Assembly (NCBI GenBank): GCA_031310005.1
Contig: CM062380.1
Location: 2,914,001-2,978,000 of the forward strand
Source: Dactylellina haptotyla
Lineage: Eukaryota; Ascomycota; Orbiliomycetes; Orbiliales; Orbiliaceae
Length of the DNA: 64,000 nucleotides
Direction: 5' to 3'
Positions 44,977-60,102 of this stretch are shown here, one piece after another (the first letter of the stretch is position 1; the number at the start of each line of letters is the position of its first letter). Under the pieces are notes generated by a model. That model was not told where the DNA came from, ran no database searches, and was given only the letters and a program-made list of their open reading frames with translations. The translations under genes were made by a program, and so were the position numbers.

Positions 44977-46233
44977 TCCCCTACAAGGATATTAGTTGTG
45001 ATTGCCGAGATGTTACCATGACATGGAATAGTCTCATCGGTACCATGATCTCGCTTTCGAAACATGCCAGGGGAGTATTGTACATTTGAGTTCCACTATA
45101 CGTAAATAAGTTGACGAAACAATACCAAAGCAAGGATTTATATATGAAGTCAGATATTTATCAGCAACATCGTATATCCAGAGCAATATAGTGATATAAG
45201 GTCTTATAATGAGTTAGTTTCCAGCTAAAAACCTCATTTATCCATGAGAATGTCTACGGAAGAACCCGATCCCTTGGCCCTGCAGTACCGCACTTGTGAA
45301 CGTGAAATATAAACAAATTTCTACGCATAGATAATGCAGAGAAGTTTGAAACAAGTTTTACATAAGTGGAAGCGAACCCAGAAAACAGGAGAATACTCTT
45401 CCAAATCCCTCAAAAATGGACGAGAGGTCACTTCCGAAAGCGGAAGGATAATGATTGAATTACTACATCGCTCCGTTCTACGGCCGCTTCGATAACACGA
45501 AGGAGACTGTTGAATCAGAATTTGAAGCGCCTGGGAGACAGTGTAATACCCAGCCACTAAGCCCCAGCTGTTCTGACAAGTCAAGAAACAAGCTGAGAAA
45601 AATGCAAAAATAGTATGATATAAACTTCCGAACACGTAGAACGGATAGAAGATATCACTCTTCTAAGAACAGATACTACATCTTGATCTAAGCCAAATGG
45701 CAGAGAGTAGATAAGGAGAGAAGAAAAGAAAGAGATAAAAATGAGACGGGGAAATGCTCCTTTTATAGATTTGGGAGAAGCTTGTCGTTCAAAGTTTCCC
45801 TCGTACAGATGAGTCAATTGATTAAGGTTGCGATGACCCACCAAATGCAAATTATTATCTTAATATATATCATGATGAGACTCATCTCCTTCTACCTTTG
45901 TGTGAGATCACCACTACGAGCGGACCGTACTCCTAAGAGGTAGTTAGCACGTCTACGGATCTAGCTATCATAATTTCTTTTTTGGTACTGCTGGTCGGGC
46001 CGTTACAGGTTGCCTCCAGACAATTAATTGCAATCTCTGACCAGAAAAAATCAATGTGTTGTTGTCCGGGAGTCACTCATGGTAATTTGGTTCAAGGCGT
46101 CAAACCTGGGGCCATAGAGCCTCGGATTTGCTCTTGTCTGTGGTGAAGGTTTATTTTTATTTTTGTGAAACATACAAACACCATTTACGCCTCTCAGTTA
46201 CACTTAGGCAATCCGCATACTACTCCGCCAAAG

Positions 46234-47570
46234 TTAACTCCATGCAATACTCCTTCCCTCTTGTGCGGACTGCCTCGCCAATTCAATTACCCGAATGCCA
46301 TCCCTGCTCTCTTGCGCCTTGACGAACGGCTCACTTCCAGATTTAATAGCGTTCGCAACATCCTCGTAATATTTCCGGTAGCTTCCGTTCAAGCTCGGGT
46401 AGATACCAATATATCTGTTGGTAGCCTCATCGAGTTTCTGGTTTTCGTGGACTTGGACCTTCGTCACGAGTTTGCCATGCAGCGATGGGTCTTCTACTCC
46501 AAGCCTTGGATCCGTACTGTCCATGCCAGACACAATCTGAGGCTCCTGATTATCCTCACCGTACTAAATGTAGTATGTTAGCCAAATGTCCTCTGATAAC
46601 TGGAGCTGTCGAAGTGAGGAACATATAGGATACCTTGATGAAACTTCCATCGTACCCTCTAATCAAATACTTCAACGGTTGTTCCATCGGAGTTATAACA
46701 CTGGTAGTAACCGTCGCTACCAGCTTTTTCAGCTTCCCACCAAACTGTAGAATGATGATAAAAGTATCCTCCACTTCGCTATCGGAGTCTCGGAGCGTTC
46801 TGTAAAAACCCGTGACAGAAGTGGGAGTCTGTCCGATCAAAAGAAGAGCTTGGTCGATACTGTGCGACCCAAGTCCGAACATGATACCATCCCCGGGCTT
46901 GTAGACTCCGCCTTTCCAGTTTGCGATCCAAGGTGGGTAGTCAACATCATAGTGGATTGTAACATCGGTGAGCTCGCCGAAAACACCCTTCTTCATGATT
47001 TCATGCACAGTGCGGAAACCAGAGTCATATCTTCGGTCTATATTCATAATGACATTTAGAAACTCACAAGGCCATTTTTGATTGAAATTTTGGGGAAGAA
47101 CTAACTTTGGAAGACGGTCAACATCTTGCCCTTTTCTTTGGATAGAGCGATAAGGCGATCGGCTTCGGCCGAAGTTGGCGTGAACGGTTTCTCAACGACG
47201 ACTACATCAAGGATCTTCATTAGTATAATACCAAACCAAAATTTTCGTTTTATTTTGTGGGGAACTTACCATGCTTGCCAGCTAGAAGTGCTTTCTCGGC
47301 GAATTCAGTATGAGTATCATGTTGTGTGCAGACAATTACAAGATCAATATCTGGGTCTGCGAAAAATTCGTCCGCGGTACGATAGTGCTTTGCGTTTGGG
47401 TGGTCAATGGTGCAATGCTTGCCCTTCTCCACTGCGGAACCAGGCGGTGGGGCCTCGGCACGTTGGAGAAACGCATAGACATTCAAATCCGGGTTGGGAA
47501 GAACAAATGGTAAGTGAAAACAACGGGTTGCGAAACCATAGCCGACGAATCCAACGTTAATAGGAGCCAT
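46234..47570 (-). CDS. Gfo/Idh/MocA-family NAD(P)-dependent oxidoreductase
   Basis: Four exons: 47570-47270, 47201-47106, 47037-46634 and 46563-46234, giving 376 residues. The N-terminal Rossmann fold shows VGFVGYGFATRCFH, then DIDLVIVCTQHDTH and the family hallmark Glu-Lys-Pro at about 104-106, completed across intron 1 (VVVEKPFTPTSAEA). The C-terminal domain carries QNRRYDSGF, FGLGSHSIDQALLL and YLIRGYDGSFIK; the Gly-Ser-His-Ser-Ile-Asp segment holds the usual Asp and His near the substrate. Members oxidise or reduce sugars, inositols or dihydrodiols with NAD(P). The fungal members of this type are mostly uncharacterised, and the substrate is not predictable. No signal peptide, so cytosolic. 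Confidence 0.9.
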
Positions 47571-47927
47571 TGTAAGAGTGACAAGGTTACTCGTTTTTTC
47601 AGAGTCGTTATATTAGTTATTATTGCTTCCTTCAATCGAAACTCGATCCTAGGGTATCTTCGTCGACGTTTTATGTGTCGACGTTCATTTAGGCTAATTG
47701 TTGTATTGGTAATCGCGGAATGTCGGTCGGGAACGATCTCGGTTAGATTGCGGGGCTGCTAGGGACAAGGGCAGACCATAGGCGAAGACATTTCGTTGCG
47801 TTTTTCGTGTATACGGACACTGTTATGACTAAAAGGATACTATAGAAGCATTAGAGGAATCTATATTTCTAGAATTTCTATATTTCCGCCAATTAGAATA
47901 TAATCAGCCGGCCTTGCTACTGATTTG
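47571..47927. other. Intergenic
   Basis: Promoter of the oxidoreductase gene and 3' region of the zinc-finger gene. Two ACGTTTTATGTGTCGACG-like stretches near 47665-47690 contain the arms TCGACG; nothing firm. Confidence 0.45.
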
Positions 47928-50900
47928 CTACATGAATCGGCCTTTTCCTTTCTCTTTCTTGACTAGAAACAGCGAAGCCTTTGTTGATCGATAATGGGTG
48001 AAAGACCCATCTAAATCATCGACAACGTCTTCAGTATTGGATAGTCTAGCTTCTCGGTGATCATTATATAGTTCCATATACTCCCATGAAAATCGTGGGT
48101 CGGTAAATTGAATGTTCATCCACTTTTCAAAGTTTGCGCGGAAATCTTGAAAGTCTTGAAAATAAAATCTCTTATATCCTTGGGATTCAGTTGAACTTGG
48201 ATCCACAGGCCGCCTAGAGACTAGCAAAGTGTACTTTTTACCACTGCTGCTATCACTATATATTCTTGCACTTTGGGTGTGGATGTTACTTCCTATGCTC
48301 GGTGGTGTGGATATACTCGGCGTAGTTGAGGCAGAGATGATATTATCAAATCCACCAGGTGGGAAGAATGATGTTGTATTCAATCGGGGTGAGGGCTGGG
48401 CGCCCATAGAGAATTGTTGTGTAAAGGAGGGAATCGGAATAGCCGAGGCTTCGAGCGGGCTGCATAGAAATGGCTGGTATATACTTGTTGGCATGATAAA
48501 GTCTGTTGCTGGATCGAAGACGCTCCCATTCGGATCCATATTTCCTATAGCAGCGACATAGAGTTGCTCAGGCGGCCAACTCGGATCGAGCCCAAACTCT
48601 CTATCGAAGAAAGAAGACGACTGTAGGAACTCGTCCTGAAGACTGTCCGCTAGAGGGAAAGAAAGATGAGGAGATGCTAGAGCCGCTATTTTAGATCCCA
48701 AAATGGGAGATATCCCTAAATTCAATTTACAGGTGCAGTTCTGAGGGTTTTTAAAGGTAAGGTTGTGGGTAATGGTACTGAAGTTATTCGATATGCATGA
48801 TGCGCAAGGTATAGGACCATCTTCGGCAACCGTACGAGGAGAAGATAGAGGATGTAGTACGGATGGTGGGGTGCCGACTGTAAATTGGGTCTCTGACGGG
48901 AACTGTAACTGGTCATTACTTGGCGTTGAAGCGGACCTCGGAACTTGTAAATCATCGCGGGTATTGGTTTGATGATTTGATACGTTGGATTCTGAAGATT
49001 GAAGTGACGGGTCGGCGGAACGGTTGTCTTCTATTCTGATATAATTATCAATAGTGCCCGCATTAGGAGCTGTTATTCCCGTCTCTGTCGATGATGCCGC
49101 TGGCGTGTTCCACTTCAAAAAATTGAGGAATAATTCCAACATATCAACATCTAGCAACATTTATTAGCAGCTCGATAATTTCAGGCTGGGGATACCTCGC
49201 GCTTACAAGGCGTTGGCCTCGGCCTCGGACTCCAGCCAGGATTGCAAAAGTCAAAAACTGCATCCCAGGTTTTGGCAAGGAGAAGTTCCATAGGGGTTAC
49301 TTCGTTAAAGTGGTTGCGTCTTAAGTGTTCTCTATATTACATAACGTGTAAATTTAATGACGGCGAATTTCCTCCGCTATCTAGGGAGCTTCAATTTTAA
49401 GACAGGATTTAGGAATGCTTACTTGACACCAGAAAGGTCCTTTCTTCCAATTAGAATGCAATTTATATGAGTAGCCGGGTCGGCCTTTGCAAAGGGACAA
49501 GCAAATTGGCCATTTAGTGACCGGATAGATCCTTTCTTCGTTCTCTTGTGTGGTGGTTGCTCATTCTTCCCGCTATCATCACCGTCGTTACCAGTGGCTT
49601 TACGCTTTCCGCTACCGGATGATTTATTTTGTCCGCTAAATCCTTTACTTTGATCATTGGAGCTACCAGCTTGGGAGCTGAGTCCCTTAGCGGTACCAGA
49701 GGAGCGAGTTCTCGGACTACCTGTACTACCAGCATCTACGCCTTGATCTGCTTCTAGTATGGAACTAGATATAGAAGATTCCCGTCCAATTCTACGAGCG
49801 CCTTCTCTCCAAGCGAGAAGTTGTAATAGAAGATATATGGTTCTAATCTTAAATGTTCGCTCAGCTGAGATGTTGGACGGTCTGTTGTTTTGGCTGATGG
49901 AATCTCGTAAGTTTGAGCTTCGCTTAACTCCTTCTGCCAGATCGAATTTGGGATCAGACCAAGGTTCTGGAATTATAGAATAATTTTCTTCTGTAGGTGA
50001 CACCGATTTCAGTATTTTCTCAGAAACTTGTTCCATAATTTGCAAGCTTCGGCGCGTCCCTACAGACCATGCCCTTGAGATGCCTGCAGGGCTAACAGAC
50101 CACCTCCCATCCGGTGCTGCTCTTCGGCGTTTCCTTCCGAGAGAACCATCCCGCCTTCCACCTCTCCTATTTTGTGGAATATCTACAAAAGCTTCCGTTC
50201 TCGATGGATCTGGGCTTGTAGCCGGTGAAAAATCCTCTTGTATTTTGGGGGTACTTTTTTCAACAATGGATTGAGGCTCTGCTGCGCCTTTCCTAGTATC
50301 ACCGAATTTGAAATCTGCATCAACTGCCATACTATGAAAATTTGGCGCATAAAGATCAGAATCATTTGGCATTTCAGCGTCTCGTACTGATTTTCTGGGT
50401 TCGAAAGGGCTCCCGGATGAAGTTGCACTAGAGCTCTTGTAACTTCGCTTCCCAGGGCTCATCGGCTCCTCAGAGGGAAACGGAGCTACATTTATTCGTG
50501 ATCGTTCGCGGTCTGAGGACAGACCTAATGGTGGCTGGCTAAAAGACTGGCTTGGGTAATGCTGCGGGGAAACAAATGGACGAGGAAGATTGGTCGGTGA
50601 TTCACGGAATCTACCGTCTTCGAGCGTCGCGCTATGCATTAATTGGGCAGATAGAGGAGAGACTGCAGAAAGATCTCCGGGGGGGAAACCGCTTTGCGGA
50701 GATCTGAAGCTCGGGCTACCTGCGTCCAAATATCCTAGTACTGGAGCGAGGAAGCCGCCTCCCTGGTCCGAAGGCGTGGCAGGCGCCATAAATAAATCTT
50801 CGGAACCGGATCCGATATTTGCCTCACTGGGAAGAGTTATATAAGGAGCGTAGCTCTGTACTGCGGGTTCAGATAGCGAATAATACGTGATTCCGGGCGC

Positions 50901-51068
50901 TTGCCATTGTGTGTGAGCTAACAAGAGGTCGGATCTAGAGTGAGCCTCCAGAGGTCCTGGTAGAGCAATTGGACTGGGTGGAAGCGACTTATTGTCTTCA
51001 TCGGGATCGCTCTGGCTCGGGCTTCGACCTTCGAAAGGGTTGGAATCATCTTCGTCCATGCCAGCCAT
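47928..51068 (-). CDS. Large low-complexity protein with one C2H2-like zinc finger
   Basis: Three exons: 51068-49423, 49331-49207 and 49150-47928, giving 997 residues. Residues 1-510 are disordered, rich in Ser/Pro/Gly, with a basic patch (RRGGRRDGSLGRKRRR, about 306-321) that could be a nuclear signal. The finger begins at FACPFAKADPATHINC and is completed across intron 1: Cys524, Cys537, His551 and His556 (HLRRNH), spacing C-x12-C-x13-H-x4-H. Fingers of this wide C-P-F/Y-x-K-x-D-P type are common in uncharacterised fungal proteins. Immediately after come ELLLAKTWDAVFDFCNPGW and a helical stretch over intron 2. The C-terminal 100 residues (YTLLVSRRP, FYFQDFQDFRANFEKWM, WEYMELYNDHREARL) look conserved. 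A regulatory role is inferred; no DNA-binding target is known. The final exon alone would look like a separate gene, but its frame joins cleanly. Confidence 0.8.
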
Positions 51069-52142
51069 TGTTTGTGGTAAATTATTAAAAAATGACTTGA
51101 ATCGCGAAAATGTATATAATGGGGGAGTGTTATAAGTTTTGGTAGATGAGAATTCAGAATAAAGACTAGATAAGTATCGATAGCCAGATATGATAGACCG
51201 TTTCTGATAATAAAATAGATTGCGAATATATTCTCAGATAATTATAACTATTCGGTAATGGCCGCTCAAGGAAAGTGGTGTATTACAAGCCCAGTATTTC
51301 GAATTATAAAACGTAGTAAAAGGTCTAAAAGGGAGGATTTCATGAACGAGGTCTGGCGAGCCCCCAGGCCTAATGTACGAGATTTAAATTTCTAAGCCTT
51401 GCTTGCCTGGATGTTTGTGCGACGGCCGGGTATACCGGTACGTACCGCCGGATTGCGCAGTTCCCGCCAGGTGTGGTCTCGCAGCTGCTTTCTTGGCGCC
51501 GGGCCCTGCATCTGCTATCTTGGCGCGTCCCTAAACGGTTGCTGTTTGGCTGAAATGTGGGATGCCTACGATTCGACGAGGCACAGCTTACCTCCAGTCC
51601 CGTTTTTCTTCAATTTATAAAGTAGATCGGCTTCGTCCGCTTCGAATTCAGACAGAAGACTGGAGTGAGAGGACCTAGGGAGGTGGCAGCGCTGAGCTAT
51701 TAACACCAAAATGCCACACTTTATCACATTTTGCAAGTTCGATCTGATATGATGTAAGCCAACGAAGTGACAAGACTATCTTCAGTAGCAGGTTCTTGAT
51801 ATGAGAAAAGTGGCTGGGTAGAAGAGCAGGGAACTACACGATCACAAACCCAGTATTACAACGGCATTTGGATCCCAGATCAAACATCCTTAATCCGTCG
51901 ATAGATTCCTCTTCTAGTTATAGCGATACTTGACGTGAAGATGTGTTGTTGTGGTGTGGCAGTCGAACTCGCATTGGCGTCGGCGCGTTGGACACGAGCC
52001 GCAATTTCTAACTAGCTAACCCGCACGCGGAGCTAACAGCAGCTTCCTCTTGAACATCCCCTCCATCCACGCCTGGCTTCACATCTCTCTACCGCCATCT
52101 CCCCACTTCGTTACACTCCTGCGACGTCAGACGCTCTCCACC
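51069..52142. other. Divergent promoter region of zinc-finger and MCM3 genes
   Basis: About 1.1 kb between divergent starts. The MCM3 leader is C/T-rich. No MCB ACGCGT element was seen. A frame at 51399-51620 has no support. Confidence 0.5.
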
Positions 52143-55057
<2,915 letters not shown>

Positions 55058-57165
55058 AGCGGCGGTCTTCTCCTTCCATAAAGTATCAGACCGAGTTATA
55101 TTGTAAACTCAAACTTCATATTCAAATATTTCTCTACAGGCATGGAGAAAGTAGTAATAGCATTTCACTAGCACTGGTAATTTATGAGAGTAGAGATCGA
55201 AAATTTCACCGGCAAAGTGATATTAAGACAAGGACCTGACTCGAGGTAATTTTGCGGTCAAATTAAGGTTGGGACGTAGAAGAAGCTTATGTGCCGGTAG
55301 GTGGTCAGCAAGACAGAATATACTGGTTTGATAGGCTCGTGGCGCGCGTAGGGCTGGACTGGCAAATCCCCTGGGATTTACCCAAAAGCGCATGCCCGAT
55401 CCCGATTGCAAGCACCAATACTCTGTACATAAAATATTAAAATCTGCAATACATCTGGCGGCCTCGCAGACCGCGAAAACAACCGTTCCCGTGGTCACGA
55501 AGTCTGGACATGCGCATTATCACACCACACACTCGTCGTATCCACTTTTGTCGTTCTTTTGTTCTTTTTTCGCCAACCAGGCTATTTCGCCAACACTTCT
55601 GCAAATCTAAGCTCTTCGCCCTTGAGATCAAAAAGGGAGATTGGATCTGAATACGTTGGATCGTCCGACGTAGCCGATTGGTGGGCTACCCGAACGGAGC
55701 AGAGATTCTGTCCAAGAACGGCTAGTCGCTGGCCCGAGACTTGGCGCTATTTTGCGAGAGAGGAGAAAATGGCTGGGGGTGACATCAAACCAAATTTCAG
55801 TTCGGCCGTTCGCTCTGCGAGCCGCCGTTTTTTGCGAGGATGCAGACAGGGGCCCGCCGCTTCCCAGCAGAGGCCTAAAGGGCCATTGCAGGCCATTGCG
55901 GTAAAGTCGAGAAATTTTCTGAGTTCTGTGGGTCTGGCTGGGTTTCTGGCGGCCGAGGGTGCAACGGACGGTTCTCAATGGATGTGAGGATTCCAGCGTT
56001 GCGACTCAATTGGCCGTCAGAGAATCTCGAGACATCGATGGACTCGTCGTCGACTGAAGACGTCCATATCAAAAATGTAGATTCGTTCGGGCCCTCGTCG
56101 GCCGAAGACGGCGGGATCGCATGCTTCCGGACTAGCCAGCGGATGCGGTAGCTGCATTGCCTCGAAGGTGCCGGGTCCGAGTCGTAGTCTCCGTCCGTGA
56201 AGACCCCGTAGCTCGTATGAAATGGTCCAAAGATGACCTGATAGATGGTTAGATCCACTCCGTTCGCTCCTGCTGCAAGATGCTGATTATAAACCACACC
56301 CGGTGCTAGTATACAGCCAGTTAGAGGCAGTAATTCAGTGAGCATGTCCTGGCGGATAGGCTAAACAGTCTGGAGCACCTCGTAACTCCCGCTGGCCGGT
56401 ATAATACCTCGCACAGCTCCTGGTCACCACCACCATTCCTCAACAGCCACCTTCTTCAACCTCCTCCTGCGCTCTTCCTTCATTCTATCCTTCTCTTTCC
56501 TCCCTCCATCAACAGCCACCTCCCGCGACATTCGTTTGGCCAACGGCGTGGACCAAGACACTCGACAGGAATATCCCACAGGAACACATCCAACAGTGGT
56601 CGACTTATATCTCTCTATCTGTTATCCCAAGTCACCTGCAGGTACGTGAACAAGCTGGCTTGGCTTCTGGTGCTGTGCCCCAACCAATTGCAACCCGCCT
56701 GTTTCCCCCCTTCGTTCTTCCCGTTTGGCGATCCAGGTCGGGTCCTTAAAGAAGAAGCAGAAAAAGAAGAAAAAAAGAGGCCGGGTCCCAGCAACCAACA
56801 CCCTGACCGAAAGAGAAAAAAAATTAAAAAAAAATTAAAAAAGTTAAGGGTGTCGGGGGCGTTATATTTCCGCGACTGCACCTTATTTCTTCATATTCCT
56901 TTCCCTGCGCTTCTCCAAGCTTCCCTGTTGCCTTCTCCATCCTTCGAATTCTGTTTCTCCTTTCCGGTTTGTCGAATTTGCTGGAATATCGTTAGTATTT
57001 TCTAAATATTCCAATATTTGGTCGCGGACGGTGTTCTGTTCCCCTGCCCCAACAAGCAAACTTGGGTTTCCGGGGCTATTTTTCTTCTCGTTTTCCAAAC
57101 CAACAGAACCGAATTGCTAACCCGCCAGCTTGCCGTAGACAGGATCCTACGGGAAAGTATATACA
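55058..57165. other. Intergenic 2.1 kb including ERG5 leader
   Basis: No gene firmly supported. A 156-codon minus-strand frame at 55875-56345 has fairly even composition but no domain or partner exon. The stretch 56400-57160 is C/T-rich and probably the ERG5 promoter and 5' leader, with a poly-A tract near 56815-56845. Confidence 0.5.
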
Positions 57166-59149
57166 ATGGAGGCCCCAGCTTCCTCAGCGGAGTATATCAC
57201 TGCCGCTCCCTCGCAGACCGATGTCACCAATGCCCCTATCGCCGTCGCCGCGATCAACAACCTGCTCCAAGGAGCCTCGGTTTGGTCTGTCGCGCTGACC
57301 TTCCTCGCTGCTTGCGTTGTTTACGACCAAGGTACGATCTCTCTCCCTCTTTTCTGCCGAATAATTGCAAGAAAATAGCAATGGATGGCTAATATATAAT
57401 AATTGGTGTGTTCTGCAGTCATGTATATCTGGCGCAAGGGCAAGATTGCAGGCCCAATGTTCAAGATCCCCTTCATGGGACCTTTCTTGGAGTCTGTCTA
57501 TCCAAAATTCGAGTCGTACCACGCCAAATGGTACTCCGCCCCTCTCAGCTGTGTCTCCGTTTTCCACAAGTATGTTGCGCTTCCATATCCGCCTTGCGAG
57601 TGTCCGGAATCTTGAAATTTGAGAATCCGTTCGGGTTTCGTGTTGAGAGCACGGACATCGCATTCTAGACCTTGTTGCAGTTCTCTTTTGTACGAGACTA
57701 CTCCAGTTGTAGACACCGATGCTAACCGTAAATGTTGCCTAGATTTGTCGTTATCGCTTCGACCCGTGACCTCGCCCGCAAGTGCCTCAACTCCCCATCC
57801 TATCTCCGCCCATGTGTCGTCGACATCGCCATCAAGCTTCTCCGACCTACCAACTTTGTCTTCCTCGATGGAAAACGCCATTCCGATTTCAGAAAGGGCC
57901 TCAATGGACTGTTCACCCGTCGTGCCATGGAATCCTACCTTCCTGGTCAGGAAGCCATCTATGACCGATACTTCAAGAGATGGGTTGAGCTTAGCAAGTC
58001 CGGCCAGGCTCAACCCTTCATGCCTGAATTCCGTGATATCAACGTCGCTCTTTCCTGCATGACCTTCTGCGGAGACTACATTAGCGCCGATGCCGTTGCC
58101 ACCATCACTGAGAACTATGTCAGCATCACCGCTGCTCTAGATCTCGTCAACTTCCCCATCATTATCCCGTTCACCCGTACTTGGTACGGCAAGAAGTCCG
58201 CTGACTTTGTCCTCGCTACCTTCGAAACCTGCGCTCAGCAAGCCAAGGATGCCATGGCATTGCCAGAGGCTGTCCCCAAGTGTATCCTCGACTTCTGGGT
58301 TAAATCTATGATGGACGCTAAGGAATGGGGTCGCAGGGTTGAGGCCGGAGAGGTCGACGCTAAAGCTCCAGGTGCCCCTGCTATCATCCGTGACTTCACC
58401 AACAAGGAAATCAGCGAGGCTTTGTTCGCCTTCTTGTTCGCTTCCCAGGATGCTACTTCCAGCGCTACCACATGGATGTTCCAGCTTCTCGCCGACAGAC
58501 CTGAAGTTTTGGCCAAGCTTCGCGAGGAGCAGATGACCGTCAGAGGCGGGGATATCTTCAAGCCTACTACTATGGATTTGCTCGACAACATGCCGTACAC
58601 CAGAGCCGTGGTCAAGGAGACTTTGAGATACCGCCCACCAGTCTTGATGGTTCCATATGAGGTTAAGAAGGATTTCCCAGTTACCGATTCCTACACCGTT
58701 CCAAAGGGTAAGTTTACAGATTCAGAACTTGAAAAAAAATCAACATATGCTAACTTTCAGCAGGCTCCATGGTCGTTCCAACTTTATACCCAGCTCTCCA
58801 CGATCCCCAAGTTTACCCTGACCCAGATAACTGGAAGCCAGAGCGATGGATCGAGGGTGACGCCGAGAAGCAGTTGAAGAACTGGCTCGTCTTCGGAACT
58901 GGTCCTCACTACTGCCTTGGTCAACATGTAAGACAACCCCAAAAACGCGCAAACAAGGAAGAGACGCTAACAGTTGGATTATAGTACGCTATCTGCAACT
59001 TGATGTTCATGGCAGCCAAGGCCGCAATGCACCTCGACTGGACTCATTTCCCCACCCCAGACTCGGAGAAGATCAAGGTCTTCGCCACCATCTTCCCTGA
59101 AGATGACTGTCACTTGGTTTTCACACCACGGACTGAGCTTTACGCTTAA
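57166..59149 (+). CDS. erg5: Sterol C-22 desaturase (CYP61, Erg5)
   Basis: Five exons: 57166-57331, 57419-57569, 57743-58707, 58764-58927 and 58985-59149, giving 536 residues. Erg5 introduces the C-22 double bond in the ergosterol side chain late in the pathway, at the endoplasmic reticulum. A membrane anchor lies at about 38-54 ([18 protein letters not shown]). CYP61 hallmarks include [38 protein letters not shown] and the I-helix [17 protein letters not shown], with the ExxR motif KETLRYRPP. The heme ligand is Cys478 in [32 protein letters not shown] and [20 protein letters not shown] match Erg5 rather than Erg11 (CYP51). Intron 2 (173 nt) is the longest of the gene, and intron 3 ends in a CAGCAG tandem acceptor. 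Confidence 0.94.
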
Positions 59150-60102
59150 AAAATGAAAATGAATGAAATGAGTTTGCATTGATTTTGGCGGGTTTCCTTA
59201 ATGTTCCTTTACCTTCAGAGATACCACTTTTACTATATTACGCACACTTTTTTTGTTGGTTTTCGTTGAAAAACAAAAAACCTGAAAAGCAAAATCCAGC
59301 GGCTCATGAATAAGATTCACTCGCTTGTCTCTTCCTCTGGACTGCACCCTGCACACATACTTTTTTCTTGTTCTTTCTTCCCGATGGTTATCCGAATCGC
59401 TGCAAGTCTTCGTTGTACAGATCTATCTTTCTTCTCCCCAGTCATTTATCCTCTTAACCTTTCCGTTTCGCCAATGCGCGCGTGCATGTTTGTTGCATTT
59501 GCTATTGGTAGAGATTATGTACGATTCGGGTGCCGTCGTTCTTTTTTTACTTTTTATTGGAGCTGGGGGGCATCGAAGGTCCTTTGGGTTTTAATGTGGT
59601 CTTTTGGTTTTATATCCGCAAACTTGAAGGATACTGCTATAATGTAGAATAATATTAATAGAACGAACGGTGGGAGAGTGTATCCTGTCAAATTAGAACG
59701 AAATTAGACTGAAATTATATATGTATCTGCCGTCCACTGAAACATCTGTTCCTTCGCAATCCAGCTGTCCGTACATGTACGGTTGTGTCCGCTTCCCCCC
59801 CAGCAGACGAGTGTTGCAATCTGCACCCATGTCGTCGCAAATGTGTTGTCTCGCCTGAGCTCAAGCGAACATATCAAAATTTTTGGCACCTCACCGCAAC
59901 AACTTTTGATCGAGCGACCTCAAATCGACATCGACAGCTTGGCTCACCTGCTTCGACGGCCAATTGCCCGCCCGCGATAATCCCCTTCTACCTGAAAGCT
60001 ACATACGGGCCGATTGCTACCGCAGGATGAGCTGAGGGGACTTGACGTTCCGACAAACATACCACCAATCGTTCCTCGCAGCGCTATAAGATATCACGAA
60101 CC
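59150..60102. other. Intergenic, ERG5 3' region and uS4m promoter
   Basis: No gene supported. T-rich 3' region to about 59640; short open frames there have no domain. Confidence 0.5.

Larger units (their letters stand above)
44395..46233. other. Intergenic 1.8 kb
   Basis: No gene supported. GC-rich patch at 44860-44990 contains a repeated GCTTCCCGAAC unit and a 22-bp palindrome. Minus-strand frames at 45321-45635 and 45581-45850 have no recognisable domain. Confidence 0.5.

Noticed and set aside
47928-49150. A separate gene starting at 49160
   Set aside because: The 49150-47928 exon joins in frame to the two upstream exons through good splice sites, so one gene is simpler.
57166-59149. Lanosterol 14-alpha-demethylase (Erg11/CYP51)
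   Set aside because: It was my first guess for a sterol P450, but the sequence around the heme and the I-helix fits Erg5/CYP61.
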